From: Streptomyces noursei
GTDB taxonomy: Bacteria; Actinomycetota; Actinomycetes; Streptomycetales; Streptomycetaceae
Assembly: GCF_016917755.1 (NCBI RefSeq)
Contig: NZ_CP070326.1
Location: 1,860,001-1,924,000 of the forward strand
DNA: 64,000 bases
Direction of reading: 5' to 3'
Numbering within the stretch: position 1 is the stretch's first letter; each line of letters opens with the position of its first letter. A program made the translations under genes and the position numbers. Shown here one piece after another: positions 16,387 through 25,072 of the stretch. The notes under the pieces were generated by a model. That model saw only the letters and a program-made list of their open reading frames with translations. It was not told the DNA's origin and did no database searches.

Positions 16387-18435
16387 TCACAGTTCCCCGG
16401 CGAGGATCCGGGCGAGCAGCGTCTCCGGGTTCTGTTCGGCGGCCCGGTCGAAGATCGCGGCGTACGCCCCGTCGCCGATCGCGGCGCGGGCCCGCTGCTC
16501 GCACTGCTCGCGCACCGCGCGGAGTTCGGGGGTGCCGCGCTGCGGATGGCCGACGGTGCGCCAGATGGCCTGGCCGCCGCCGTGGACCTGGGCCGCGAGC
16601 GCGCCCTTGCCCTGGGCGGCGATCGCGGCGGCCAGCAGGTCCAGGCCGAGCGCGATCCCGAACTTGTCGCCGATCAGGCGCTTGGCGGCGAGCATGGCGC
16701 GGGCGTGGTCGGCGGACTCCTCGGGCCGCTCCTGTAAGAGGGAGACCAGGGCGAGCTGGTAGTCGGTGTAGGACCGGGACCAGTACTCGCCGCGCTGGAC
16801 GCAGCCCTGCCGCAGCACGGTGGCCGTGTGCCGGGCCTCGTCGAGCCGGCCCAGGGCGGTGAGCGCGAAGAGCCGTACGAGGTGGCAGCGGAGCCGGGCG
16901 GCGGAGCCGAAGGGGTCGTGCGGGGGCGGGCCGAGCACCTGGTCGGCGACGGTGTGGGCGGTCAGCGGGCGGCCGGCCATCAGGTGGGTGAGGCCGATGA
17001 GGTAGCCGGCGGCGAGCATCGCGTCCTGGTCGCCGGCCTCCCGGGCGGCGCGGGCGCACTGCCGGCCCAGGCTCTCGGCGGTGTGCAGCTCGCCCTGGAG
17101 GAGGACCGCGACGCCGAGCGCCCACAGGGCCCGGGTGCGGGCCGGGCCGGGGGCGTCCTCGGCGGCGAGGGCGCGCTCCAGGTAGTCGCGGGCCTCGTGC
17201 AGATGGCCGCAGCAGGTCCAGAAGAAGCCGATGGCCGCGCAGAGTTCCTGGGCGCGGCCCGGGGCGCTGTCCAGCAGGTGGTCCAGCGCGGTGCACAGAT
17301 CGACGTACGCCCCGGCGATCCGTCCGTACCAGGTGACCTGGTCGGGGCCGAGCCAGCCGTCTTCGGCGCGGCGGCCGAGGCCGACGAAGTGCTCGGCGTG
17401 CCGGTCGGCGACGTCGGTCGTCTCGTCCAGCTCGGCCAGCCACATCCGGCCGTACTCGCGGAGGGTGTCGAGCATCCGGAAGCGGTTGCCCTGGCGGCTG
17501 AGCACGGACTTGGCGGTCAGGCCGGCCAGCGCGGTGCGCACCGTGTCGGCGGTGAGCGGGCCGTCGGCGCAGACCGCGGCGGCGGAGTCGGCGTCGAAGG
17601 TGCCGCGGAAGACCGAGAGCCGGGCCCACAGCAGCCGCTCCAGTGGTGCGCACAGCTCGTGGCTCCAGCCGATGGCGGTGCGCAGGGTGCGGTGGCGCGG
17701 GGTCCAGGACACGCCGCTGCCGTCCAGGGCGTCGAGGCGGGAGCCGAGCCGCTCGGCGACCTGGGCGAGCGGGCGGTGCGCCAGCTGGGCGCCGGCCAGC
17801 TCCAGGGCCAGTGGGATGCCTTCCAGGCGCCGGCAGATGAGGTCCGCGGCGCGGGCGTTGGTCGGGTCGGTGAGCGGGAGGTCGGGGGCCGCGGCGCCGG
17901 CCCGCTCGGTGAACAGTGCCAGCGCGTCGTTCTCGCCGGTGCAGGGCAGCGGGCCGATCTCGGTGATCCACTCCGCGGGGACGCCCAGCGGCTCGCGGCT
18001 GGTGACCAGGACCGTCACGCCGGGGGCGGCCGTCAGCAGGTCGCCGACCAGGTCCCGGCAGGCCGCGACGAGGTGCTCGCAGGAATCCAGAACCAGCAGC
18101 AGATCCTTGTCGGCGAGCCATTCGCAGAGCGCGGCCACCGGCGTCCGTGCCGAGTGGTCCGCGAGCCCGACGGCGTCGCAGACGGTGGCGACCAGCAGCT
18201 GGTCGCCGTCCAAAGGCCAGAGGGGAGCCCAGTGGACGCCGTCGGGGAACCGTGCGGCGGCGGCTCTGGCCGCCCGCATCGCGATCCGGGTCTTGCCCAC
18301 CCCGCCGGTGCCGGTCAGGGTGATCAGCCGATGCCGCGTCAACTCGCCGCTCAGTCGCCTCAGTTCGGACAGTCGGCCGACGAAGCTCGTCGACTCCTCG
18401 GGAATGTTGCTCGCCACCGGCCCAGTTTGCCCCAC
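16387..18435 (-). CDS. STAND-type ATPase regulator (AfsR/LuxR-like, no C-terminal HTH)
   Basis: A 682-residue NTPase. The P-loop is TGTGGVGKT at residues 41-49, Walker B is LLLVLDSCEHL, a sensor-type TSREPLGVPAEW follows, then a winged-helix/ARC region and a helical TPR-like C-terminal half (LRTAIGWSHELCAPLERLLW, LDTLREYGRMWLAELDETTD). It matches ATPase regulators of the AfsR/LuxR (LAL-like) group, but neither an N-terminal SARP nor a C-terminal LuxR HTH is visible. It may therefore act by protein contacts. It is convergent with the peptide operon, with a 19-base gap. Confidence 0.85.
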   Translation of the reverse strand: MGQTGPVASNIPEESTSFVGRLSELRRLSGELTRHRLITLTGTGGVGKTRIAMRAARAAAARFPDGVHWAPLWPLDGDQLLVATVCDAVGLADHSARTPVAALCEWLADKDLLLVLDSCEHLVAACRDLVGDLLTAAPGVTVLVTSREPLGVPAEWITEIGPLPCTGENDALALFTERAGAAAPDLPLTDPTNARAADLICRRLEGIPLALELAGAQLAHRPLAQVAERLGSRLDALDGSGVSWTPRHRTLRTAIGWSHELCAPLERLLWARLSVFRGTFDADSAAAVCADGPLTADTVRTALAGLTAKSVLSRQGNRFRMLDTLREYGRMWLAELDETTDVADRHAEHFVGLGRRAEDGWLGPDQVTWYGRIAGAYVDLCTALDHLLDSAPGRAQELCAAIGFFWTCCGHLHEARDYLERALAAEDAPGPARTRALWALGVAVLLQGELHTAESLGRQCARAAREAGDQDAMLAAGYLIGLTHLMAGRPLTAHTVADQVLGPPPHDPFGSAARLRCHLVRLFALTALGRLDEARHTATVLRQGCVQRGEYWSRSYTDYQLALVSLLQERPEESADHARAMLAAKRLIGDKFGIALGLDLLAAAIAAQGKGALAAQVHGGGQAIWRTVGHPQRGTPELRAVREQCEQRARAAIGDGAYAAIFDRAAEQNPETLLARILAGEL

Positions 18436-18473
18436 TCCGCGGACCGTCCGCGTCCGTCGTGGAACGGGCCGGT

Positions 18474-20330
18474 TCAGGGAGTGACGATGGGAAAGTTGGG
18501 GTCCGGGGCGCTGAGCAGGTCGAGCAGCTCGTGGAGGGCCGCACCGGGCTCACCCTCGTGAGTGACGGCGGTCGGGACCCGGCCGCCGAGCAGCTCGCGG
18601 AGCTGGGGTTTGGTGAGGGTGAGGGTCAGGTCCGGCCGGCTGTCGGCGGTGGGGGTGCCGGGGGTGCTGAGGTGGGTGAGCGCGCCGTTGGAGAGGGTCA
18701 GATGCCAGGTGCGGTCCTCGTCGGCGAGGTAGAGGTCGAGGGTGAGGTGCTTGTGCCAGGCGCGGGGGCCGTCGACGCGGATGGCGAGCGAGTCCAGGAG
18801 CTGGTCGACGCTGCGGGCGCGGACGAGGTCGGGGGCGGGGGCGTCCGGTCCGGTGGTGTCGGGGCGGGCGGCGGCCCGGATGCCGCGCAGCTCCATGGCG
18901 CCGGTGAGGTAGTAGTTGCGCCAGGTGCCGTTCTCGCAGCCGTGGCCCAGCCGCTCGTAGACGGTGGCGAGTTCGCGGCGGGCGCGCAGGTTGTCCGGGG
19001 CGGCGAAGACGGCGTGGTTGAGCAGGGTGGCGGCGAACCGCAGGTCGCCGGCGGCGGCGTAGCGCTTGCCGGCGTCCACGGTGGCCTCCACTCCGCCCAG
19101 GGTCTCCACGTAGCGCCGGGCCTGCTCGGTCGGCGGGTGCTCCCACAGGTGGGCCGGGTTGCCGTCGAACCAGCCGAGGTAGCGCTGGTAGATCGCCTTG
19201 ACGTTGTGGCTGAGCGAGCCGTAGTAGCCGTGGTGCGCCCAGAGGCGGGCCAGGCCCGGGGGCAGCCGCAGCTCCTCGGCGATCTCCGGGCCGGTGCGGC
19301 CCTCGTTGAGCAGCCGCAGGGTCTGGTCGTGGAGGTAGGCGTAGAGGTCGCGCTGGCCCGCGAGCAGGCGGCGGATGCGGGCGTTGCCCCAGGTGGGCCA
19401 GTGGTGGGAGGCGAAGGCGACCTCGGTGTCGGCGCCGAAGAGGGCCAGCGCCTCGTTGAGGTAGTGGGCCCAGCGCCGGGTGTCGCGGACCACGGCGCCG
19501 CGCAGGGTGAGAACGCTGTGCATGGTGTGGACGGCGTTCTCGGCGGTGCACAGCGCCCGGTGGGTCGGGGCGGCGAAGTTCATCGCGGCGGGGGCGTCGG
19601 CGCCCGGGGTGAGCTGGAAGACCAGGCGGACGCCGTCGACGATCTCCTCCTGGCCGGTGCGGGTGATGTCCACGGTCGGCGGGACGAAGCTGCGGGTGCC
19701 GGCGGAGGGGAGGGTGCCCAGGCCGCAGCCGATCTGGCCGTCCGGTCCGGTGGGGAGCTGCGTGCCGTACATGTAGACCGCGCGGCGGGCCATGGCCGGG
19801 CCGGTGTAGAGCTGCTCGCCGACCGCGCTGTCCCGGAACCCGGCGGGTGCCAGGACCGGCACGGGAGGGTGTCCGGACGGCAGCACCCCGCGGGCGCCGC
19901 CGAAGTGGTCGGCGTGCGCGTGGGTGTAGATCAGGCCGGTGACGGGCCGGTCGCCGCGGTGTTTGCGGAAGAGTTCCAGCGCCGCGGCGGCGGTCTCGGT
20001 GGAGAGCAGCGGGTCGACGACGAGAACGCCGTGGTCGCCCTCGATGAGCGTCATGTTGGACAGGTCCAGCCCGCGGGCCTGGTAGATGCCGTCGGTCACC
20101 TCGTACAGGCCCTGCCGGCTGACCAGCCGGCCCTGGCGCCACAGGCCCTCGTCGGCGGTGTCGGGGCAGTTCCCGGCCAGGAAGGCGTGGCGGTCGGCGT
20201 CCCAGACGAGCCGGCCGTCCGCCGTGGTGATCCGGGGTGGGTCTAGCGAGGCGATGAAGCCGCGGTCGGCGTCGGCGAAGTCCTCGTGGTCGTCGACGGG
20301 CCCGGCGTCATCCAGCGGCACAGTGGTCAC
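18474..20330 (-). CDS. Alkyl sulfatase, metallo-beta-lactamase fold (SdsA/BDS1 type)
   Basis: A 618-residue type III alkyl sulfatase that releases sulfate from alkyl sulfate esters. The zinc-binding motif is THAHADHFGG. The order of domains is MBL domain, dimerisation domain (YYGSLSHNVKAIYQRYLGWF, characteristic of the family) and a C-terminal SCP2-like domain (LTLSNGALTHLSTPG). No clear signal peptide, so probably intracellular. Start at ATG 20330. Full length. Confidence 0.9.
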   Translation of the reverse strand: MTTVPLDDAGPVDDHEDFADADRGFIASLDPPRITTADGRLVWDADRHAFLAGNCPDTADEGLWRQGRLVSRQGLYEVTDGIYQARGLDLSNMTLIEGDHGVLVVDPLLSTETAAAALELFRKHRGDRPVTGLIYTHAHADHFGGARGVLPSGHPPVPVLAPAGFRDSAVGEQLYTGPAMARRAVYMYGTQLPTGPDGQIGCGLGTLPSAGTRSFVPPTVDITRTGQEEIVDGVRLVFQLTPGADAPAAMNFAAPTHRALCTAENAVHTMHSVLTLRGAVVRDTRRWAHYLNEALALFGADTEVAFASHHWPTWGNARIRRLLAGQRDLYAYLHDQTLRLLNEGRTGPEIAEELRLPPGLARLWAHHGYYGSLSHNVKAIYQRYLGWFDGNPAHLWEHPPTEQARRYVETLGGVEATVDAGKRYAAAGDLRFAATLLNHAVFAAPDNLRARRELATVYERLGHGCENGTWRNYYLTGAMELRGIRAAARPDTTGPDAPAPDLVRARSVDQLLDSLAIRVDGPRAWHKHLTLDLYLADEDRTWHLTLSNGALTHLSTPGTPTADSRPDLTLTLTKPQLRELLGGRVPTAVTHEGEPGAALHELLDLLSAPDPNFPIVTP

Positions 20331-20371
20331 GGCGCGCCACCTCTCCGGGACGGCGGGCCATCACGGCGCAT

Positions 20372-20423
20372 GGCCCACACGTTTGATTTAACCGAAGATG
20401 CCCGGTTGCCGCACGTGTGGGCC
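20372..20423. terminator. Long nested inverted repeat between O-methyltransferase and sulfatase genes
   Basis: GGCCCACACG (20372-20381) is mirrored perfectly by CGTGTGGGCC (20414-20423). Inside it AACCG (20390-20394) is mirrored by CGGTT (20403-20407). It lies just after the end of the leftward O-methyltransferase gene and 42 bases upstream of the sulfatase start. It could terminate the first or serve as an operator of the second; the AT-rich spacer argues partly for a promoter element. Confidence 0.5.
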
Positions 20424-20437
20424 GCGCGCCGACAGGC

Positions 20438-21517
20438 TCACACCGGCTCGGCCTCGATGACCGAGAAGCGGTTGGGGCGCGGGAGGGCGGTGACGGAGCG
20501 GACGGCGAAGCCCGCGGCGCCGCACAGCCGCTCGAAGTCCTCCCGGGTGCGCTCCCGGCCGCCCACGTTGACCAGCATGTTCAGGTCGCTGAGGTAGCTG
20601 ATCACGTCGGCCGAGGGGTCGGCGACGTCCGGCAGGACCGGTTCGACGATCAACAGCCGGCCGTGGTCGGGGACGACCCGGCGGACGTGGCCGAGGATCT
20701 GCCCGCACTGCTCGTCGTTCCAGTCGTGGATCACGCTCTTGAGCAGGTAGAGGTCGGCGCCCTCGGGGGCGGTGGCGAAGAAGTCGCCGGTCACCAGGGA
20801 GCAGCGGTCGGTCAGCCCGTGGGCGGCGAGCCGGGGGCCGGCCTGGGCGAGGCCCTCGGCGCGGTCGAAGACGATGCCGCGCAGCGCGGGGTGGGCCCGC
20901 AGCACACCGGCGAGCAGGGTGCCGTCGCCGCCGCCGAGGTCGGCCACGGTGTCGAAGCGCTCGAAGGGGAAGGCCGTCGGCAGCAGCTCGGCGGTGTGCC
21001 GGGTGGCCTGGCTCATCGCGGCGTTGAACTCGGCCGAGAGGTCGGGGTGTTCGGCCAGGTAGCCGAAGAAGTCCGTGCCGTGGACGGCGTCGAAGGCGGG
21101 CGTGCCGGTGCGGACGCTGTCGTCCAGGCACTCCCAGGCGCGGAGCAGGGTCGGGTCGGTGAACATCCGGGCGAAGGACCGCAGCGAGCCGGGGATGTCG
21201 CCGCGCAGCTGTGCGCCGACCGGGGTGACGGCGAAGTGGTCCGGGGTGGGTTCGGTGAGCAGTCCCAGTCCGGTCAGCGCCCTCAGTAACCGTGTGAAGC
21301 TCCGGGGTTGGGCCGCGCACTCCGCGGCCAGGTCGTCGGCGGCGCGCGCCCCGTCGCCGATCCGGTCCACCACGCCGAGGCGGACGGCGGCGCCCACCGT
21401 GTGGCTCGCCATGGCGCCGTAGGCGAGCGTGACGAGGGCGTTGCGGGCCTGGTCGGCGGGCAGGTGCTGCTGGGGCTCCTGGTGCGCGGGGGTCTTCTGC
21501 GGCTGGGTGTCCGGCAT
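20438..21517 (-). CDS. SAM-dependent O-methyltransferase (acetylserotonin/TcmO family)
   Basis: A 359-residue small-molecule O-methyltransferase. The N-terminal dimerisation winged helix (AAVRLGVVDRIGDGARAADD) is followed by a Rossmann domain with the SAM-binding motif VADLGGGDGTLLAGVL and the catalytic His region LYLLKSVIHDWNDEQCGQIL. The first 22 residues are Gln- and Pro-rich and unconserved. It has no obvious biosynthetic cluster next to it. Typical substrates are phenolic natural products; the actual one is unknown. Start ATG 21517. Confidence 0.9.
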   Translation of the reverse strand: MPDTQPQKTPAHQEPQQHLPADQARNALVTLAYGAMASHTVGAAVRLGVVDRIGDGARAADDLAAECAAQPRSFTRLLRALTGLGLLTEPTPDHFAVTPVGAQLRGDIPGSLRSFARMFTDPTLLRAWECLDDSVRTGTPAFDAVHGTDFFGYLAEHPDLSAEFNAAMSQATRHTAELLPTAFPFERFDTVADLGGGDGTLLAGVLRAHPALRGIVFDRAEGLAQAGPRLAAHGLTDRCSLVTGDFFATAPEGADLYLLKSVIHDWNDEQCGQILGHVRRVVPDHGRLLIVEPVLPDVADPSADVISYLSDLNMLVNVGGRERTREDFERLCGAAGFAVRSVTALPRPNRFSVIEAEPV

Positions 21518-21588
21518 GTGCGTTCCCTCTCCGGTGATGTCCGGTCAACGGCGTTACGCACGGCGCCCGGCAGGGCACAACAACGCCT

Positions 21589-22005
21589 GTGTGCCGTTGT
21601 GCACCACACCACGGGCCGCCGCACTTAGGTAACCCTAAGTCGGCCCGATCTTCGAGGCAACGCTCATCCGCCACCCTGCCCGTTCGGCGCGACCGGCAGT
21701 ACCACCCGGGAGAGGAGGGACGCCCCCTGTCCCCCGACGACGACACCCAACTCCGCGACCTCGCGGAACAGTTCCCGCCCGACACCGCCCCCTGCCCGCC
21801 CGTCGGCATACCGGCGGTCCCCGCCGCACCGTTCCGGCGCTGGGCGGTTTGGCTGATACTGGCCACCGCCATCGCGGTCCTGGTCACCGGGGTGGCTCTG
21901 GCGCACGGACTGGTCCTGGCCGGCGGGCTGGTGCTCGCCGGGGTGGCGGGACAGCTCTGCACGCCGAGCCGGTCCGCGCCCCCGGGCCACGACCACCGTC
22001 GGTAG
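21589..22005 (+). CDS. Small membrane protein, DUF3040-like
   Basis: The conserved part starts near 21727 (PLSPDDDTQLRDLAEQF), resembling the N-terminus of DUF3040 proteins. Two hydrophobic segments follow (WAVWLILATAIAVLVTGVAL and GLVLAGGLVLAGVAG). A GAGAGGAGGGA ribosome-binding-like string precedes codon 47, which is CTG, so the start is uncertain; the first in-frame conventional start is GTG 21589. Function unknown; predicted to be a two-pass inner-membrane protein. Confidence 0.55.
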   Translation: MCRCAPHHGPPHLGNPKSARSSRQRSSATLPVRRDRQYHPGEEGRPLSPDDDTQLRDLAEQFPPDTAPCPPVGIPAVPAAPFRRWAVWLILATAIAVLVTGVALAHGLVLAGGLVLAGVAGQLCTPSRSAPPGHDHRR

Positions 22006-22040
22006 CCGCTCCGGAACCGCCGGTACGTCGCCGGACGTGC

Positions 22041-22088
22041 CCGGCCCGCTTGCCGTCGCTGTGGGACTCCGAAGGGCAAGCGGGCCGG
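22041..22088. terminator. Bidirectional terminator hairpin
   Basis: Perfect 14-bp stem, CCGGCCCGCTTGCC (22041-22054) with GGCAAGCGGGCCGG (22075-22088), and a 20-base loop. It sits between the convergent DUF3040-like and SPW-repeat genes. Confidence 0.8.
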
Positions 22089-22119
22089 TGGTTTTCACAC
22101 GCCCCCGTGGGAGCGCGCC

Positions 22120-22560
22120 TCATGTGGCGCGGCGACTTCTCGATGCCACGGCGACACACAGTGCGCCCAGCACCAACGTCAGGGCGCCGATGACGATGTT
22201 GTTCCAGATGACCCCCGCATCGGGACCGCGGCCGACGATCCAGGGCGCCACGATCAGCCAGGCGCCGATCGCGCACATCGCGCCGCTCAGGCCGTACATC
22301 CGTTCCGGAGTGACGGTGAACCCGACTGCCAGCAGGGCGATCGCGATGCCGACGATGAGGTTGTGGGTCATCAGCGCCGGCTGGGAGGCCGTGTAGTGCA
22401 CGATCCACGGGGATACCGCGCAGTACAAGCCGACCAGGAAGACCGGCCCGTCGACGAGCACCACATCACGCCCGCCGAGCGTCTGCTCGAACCGCTCCCT
22501 CATCTCGGAAACGTCGGGGTGACCAGCGAGATCTCCTCTGGGGTGTGAGACGTCGGCCAT
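22120..22560 (-). CDS. SPW-repeat membrane protein
   Basis: A 146-residue integral membrane protein with four hydrophobic segments and two copies of the SPW-type motif (VSPWIVHYTAS and VAPWIVGRG), the hallmark of the SPW repeat family. Its function is unknown. ATG 22560 is preceded by a strong GAAGGAGG ribosome-binding site; the frame extends upstream without support. Confidence 0.85.
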   Translation of the reverse strand: MADVSHPRGDLAGHPDVSEMRERFEQTLGGRDVVLVDGPVFLVGLYCAVSPWIVHYTASQPALMTHNLIVGIAIALLAVGFTVTPERMYGLSGAMCAIGAWLIVAPWIVGRGPDAGVIWNNIVIGALTLVLGALCVAVASRSRRAT

Positions 22561-22702
22561 GCGACTCGCCTCCTTCGCTCCATGTCGGGGCCGCATCGCG
22601 TGGCATCAGCCGCGCACCTTTATTTTGCTCTTATGTCGCCTTTATGTGTAGATGTCGGACCATGAGAATTTGGCGAGATCCGGACAATCGGGGCTCGACC
22701 GC

Positions 22703-23356
22703 TCAGGACGGGCCGGGGACCCCGTCCAGATGCGGGAGGTCGTGGTCCAGCCGCTCCCGTTTGGCGCGGAGGTACCGGAGGTTCTCCGCGCCGGGCGGCA
22801 CCAGCAGCGGGACCCGTTCGGCGACCGGCACGCCGTACCGCTCCAGCGCCTCCCCCTTGCGCGGATTGTTCGACAGCAGTCGCACCGAGCGGACGCCGAG
22901 GTCCTGGAGCATCCCCGCCGCGGAGCGGTAGTCGCGGGCGTCGACCGGCAACCCCAGCGCGACGTTCGCGTCCACGGTGTCCAGACCGTCGTCCTGCTGG
23001 AGTTTCATCGCCCGCAGCTTCGCCAGCAGCCCGATGCCACGCCCCTCGTGGCCCTGGAGGTAGACCAGGACGCCGCACCCCTCCTCGGCTATCGCCCGTA
23101 ACGACGCGGCCAGTTGCTCACCGCACTCGCAGTGCTTGGAGCCGAAGGCATCGCCCGTCAGACACTCCGAATGCAGCCGGGTGAGCACCCGCTCCCCCGC
23201 TGCCTCCCCCCGGACCAGGGCCACCTGCTCGATTCCGGTGCAACGGTCGAGAAAGCCGACGGCCCGGAACTCTCCGTACCTGGTGGGGAGTCGGACCTCC
23301 ACCACCCGTCGCACGCCCGGGTCGCCGACGTCGAAAGCGCCCTCGGAGTCCGTCAT
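22703..23356 (-). CDS. GTP cyclohydrolase II (RibA-type)
   Basis: A 217-residue single-domain GTP cyclohydrolase II, without the RibB half found in RibBA fusions. Zinc ligands are the Cys residues of [20 protein letters not shown]. The catalytic and GTP-binding segments are [37 protein letters not shown] and [18 protein letters not shown]. The family opens GTP to a diaminopyrimidine with loss of formate and pyrophosphate. Streptomycetes carry several copies, and one S. coelicolor paralogue is known to stop at the formylated intermediate. This gene diverges from a creatininase-family gene and lies away from riboflavin genes, so it may be such a specialised copy. Confidence 0.93.
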   Translation of the reverse strand: MTDSEGAFDVGDPGVRRVVEVRLPTRYGEFRAVGFLDRCTGIEQVALVRGEAAGERVLTRLHSECLTGDAFGSKHCECGEQLAASLRAIAEEGCGVLVYLQGHEGRGIGLLAKLRAMKLQQDDGLDTVDANVALGLPVDARDYRSAAGMLQDLGVRSVRLLSNNPRKGEALERYGVPVAERVPLLVPPGAENLRYLRAKRERLDHDLPHLDGVPGPS

Positions 23357-23467
23357 GGCATGATCGTACCCGCGTTCGGACCTCCGCGGCGGGCGTCGTC
23401 ACGGCCGGCCGCGGATCCGCCAACCGGGTTCACCCCACGCCGGATTGCCGCCGATCGGAGCCTGCCG

Positions 23468-24219
23468 ATGCCCACGACCGCGCCGGACCACCGGAGTTCG
23501 CCCGCCGGCCTGCCGTCCCATACCACCGAGGACGTCCGCGCCGGACGCCCCCGGCTGGCCCTGCTGCCCATCGGCAGCTTCGAACAGCACGGGGCCCACC
23601 TGCCGTTGACCACCGACACCCTCATCGCATGCGCCGTCGCCGCGGAGATCGCCGCCCGCCACGAGGTGCTGCTGCTGCCGCCGCTGACCGTCTCGTGCTC
23701 CCACGAACACGCCGACTGGCCGGGCACCGTCAGCCTCTCCGCGCGCACCCTGCACGCGGTGGTCACCGACATCGCCGCGTCCCTGCACCGCTCCGGCGTC
23801 CGCGCCCTGGTGCTGGTCAACGGCCACGGCGGAAACTACGTGCTGCGCAACGTCGTCCAGGAGTCCGCGGCGCACGACGGGATCCGGATGGCGCTCTTCC
23901 CCGGCCCGGCGGACTGGGCCGCGGCGCGCGAGCGGGCCGGCCTGGAGACCTCCGCCCACGACGACATGCACGCCGGCGAGACCGAGACCTCGATCCTGCT
24001 GCACACCCACCCCGAAGTGGTCCGGGACGGCTACGCCACCGCCGACCACCGCGCCGACGAACGACCGCATCTGCTCACCCTCGGCATGGCCGCTACACCG
24101 CCTCCGGGGTGATCGGGCGGCCGTCCCTGGCCTCCGCCGAGAAGGGCCGGGAACTGCTGGCCGGGCTGGTCGAGGCGTTCGACGCGTACCCGGAGGTGTG
24201 CGGTGTCCGCGGCGACTGA
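23468..24219 (+). pseudogene. Creatininase-family amidohydrolase with a single-base frameshift
   Basis: The frame from ATG 23468 carries the metal-binding creatininase motifs (LLPIGSFEQHGAHLPLTTDT, LVNGHGGNYVL, DMHAGETETSILLHTHPEVV) but stops at 24112. The expected C-terminus continues in another frame (YTASGVIGRPSLASAEKGRE) to the stop at 24219. Adding one G near 24089 restores LGMGRYTASGVIGRPS, so this is a recent deletion or a sequence error. Relatives include the archaeal formamide hydrolase ArfB, which deformylates the GTP-derived pyrimidine in riboflavin/F420 synthesis, and the mycofactocin protease MftE. Next to GTP cyclohydrolase II and a RibD-type reductase, the ArfB role fits best (inference). 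Confidence 0.8.
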
Positions 24220-25072
24220 CCCGCTCGGCGCGGCGGCGACCTGGGCGTTGCTGCTCGGGATCCGCGGCGCGGCGCAGGCGGCGGCCGCCGGGCTGCGGTC
24301 GGACGGCGACGCCGGCGGCCCGGACGGCCCGGACGGGCACCCGCCGCGGGCCCTCTCCCCCGCCGCGGCGGAGCTGGCCGAGCGGTACCTGCCGCTGTGC
24401 CTGGCCGGCCCCCGGGTGGTGTTCGCGCAGCTCGGGCAGAGCCTGGACGGCTTCATCGCGACCCGTACCGGAGACGCCGACTACGTCACCGGGGAGGAGG
24501 ACCGCCGGCATCTGCACCGGCTGCGGGCCCTGGCCGACGCGGTGCTGGTCGGCGCCGGGACCGCGGTGGCCGACGACCCCCGGCTGACCGTCCGCGCCTG
24601 CGCCGGGCCCGACCCGGTGCGGGTGGTGCTCGACCCGCAGGGCCGGGTGCCACGGACCCGGTGGGTGTTCACCGACGGTGCGGCGCCGACGCTGTGGGTG
24701 GTCGGCCCGGGGGTGGTCCCGGAACGCGTCGGGGACGGCGTCGAGGTGCTGGCGCTGCCGGACCGGGACGCGTTCGCGCCGGGGCGGCTGCGGGCCGCAC
24801 TGGCCGCCCGCGGCCTGGGCCGGGTGCTGGTCGAGGGCGGCGGAGTCACCGTCTCGCGGTTCCTGCGGGCGGGGGCGCTGGACCGGCTGTACCTCACCGT
24901 CGCACCGGTCCTGCTCGGCGACGGCGTCCCCGGGCTGCGCTTCCCCGGTACGCCGGTGATGCGCCGGGCGCTACGGCCGCCGGTGCGCCGGTGCGTGCTG
25001 GGCGAGGACACGCTCTTCGAGCTGGAGCTGCGGGCTCCGGGCGGCGGCCCGGACGTGGCGGACGCGGTCTAG
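24203..25072 (+). CDS. RibD C-terminal-type pyrimidine reductase
   Basis: A 289-residue protein with a RibD_C/dihydrofolate-reductase-like fold. Motifs are VFAQLGQSLDGFIATRTGDA, LADAVLVGAGTAVADDPRLT and LVEGGGVTVSRFLRAGALDR. This family reduces the ribosyl group of the aminopyrimidine 5'-phosphate to ribityl with NADPH. There is no deaminase domain; an N-terminal 70-residue extension is not recognised. GTG 24203 overlaps the end of the restored creatininase frame by 17 bases, so the two are coupled. Its 3' end overlaps the convergent flippase-like gene by 102 bases. Confidence 0.88.
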   Translation: MSAATDPLGAAATWALLLGIRGAAQAAAAGLRSDGDAGGPDGPDGHPPRALSPAAAELAERYLPLCLAGPRVVFAQLGQSLDGFIATRTGDADYVTGEEDRRHLHRLRALADAVLVGAGTAVADDPRLTVRACAGPDPVRVVLDPQGRVPRTRWVFTDGAAPTLWVVGPGVVPERVGDGVEVLALPDRDAFAPGRLRAALAARGLGRVLVEGGGVTVSRFLRAGALDRLYLTVAPVLLGDGVPGLRFPGTPVMRRALRPPVRRCVLGEDTLFELELRAPGGGPDVADAV

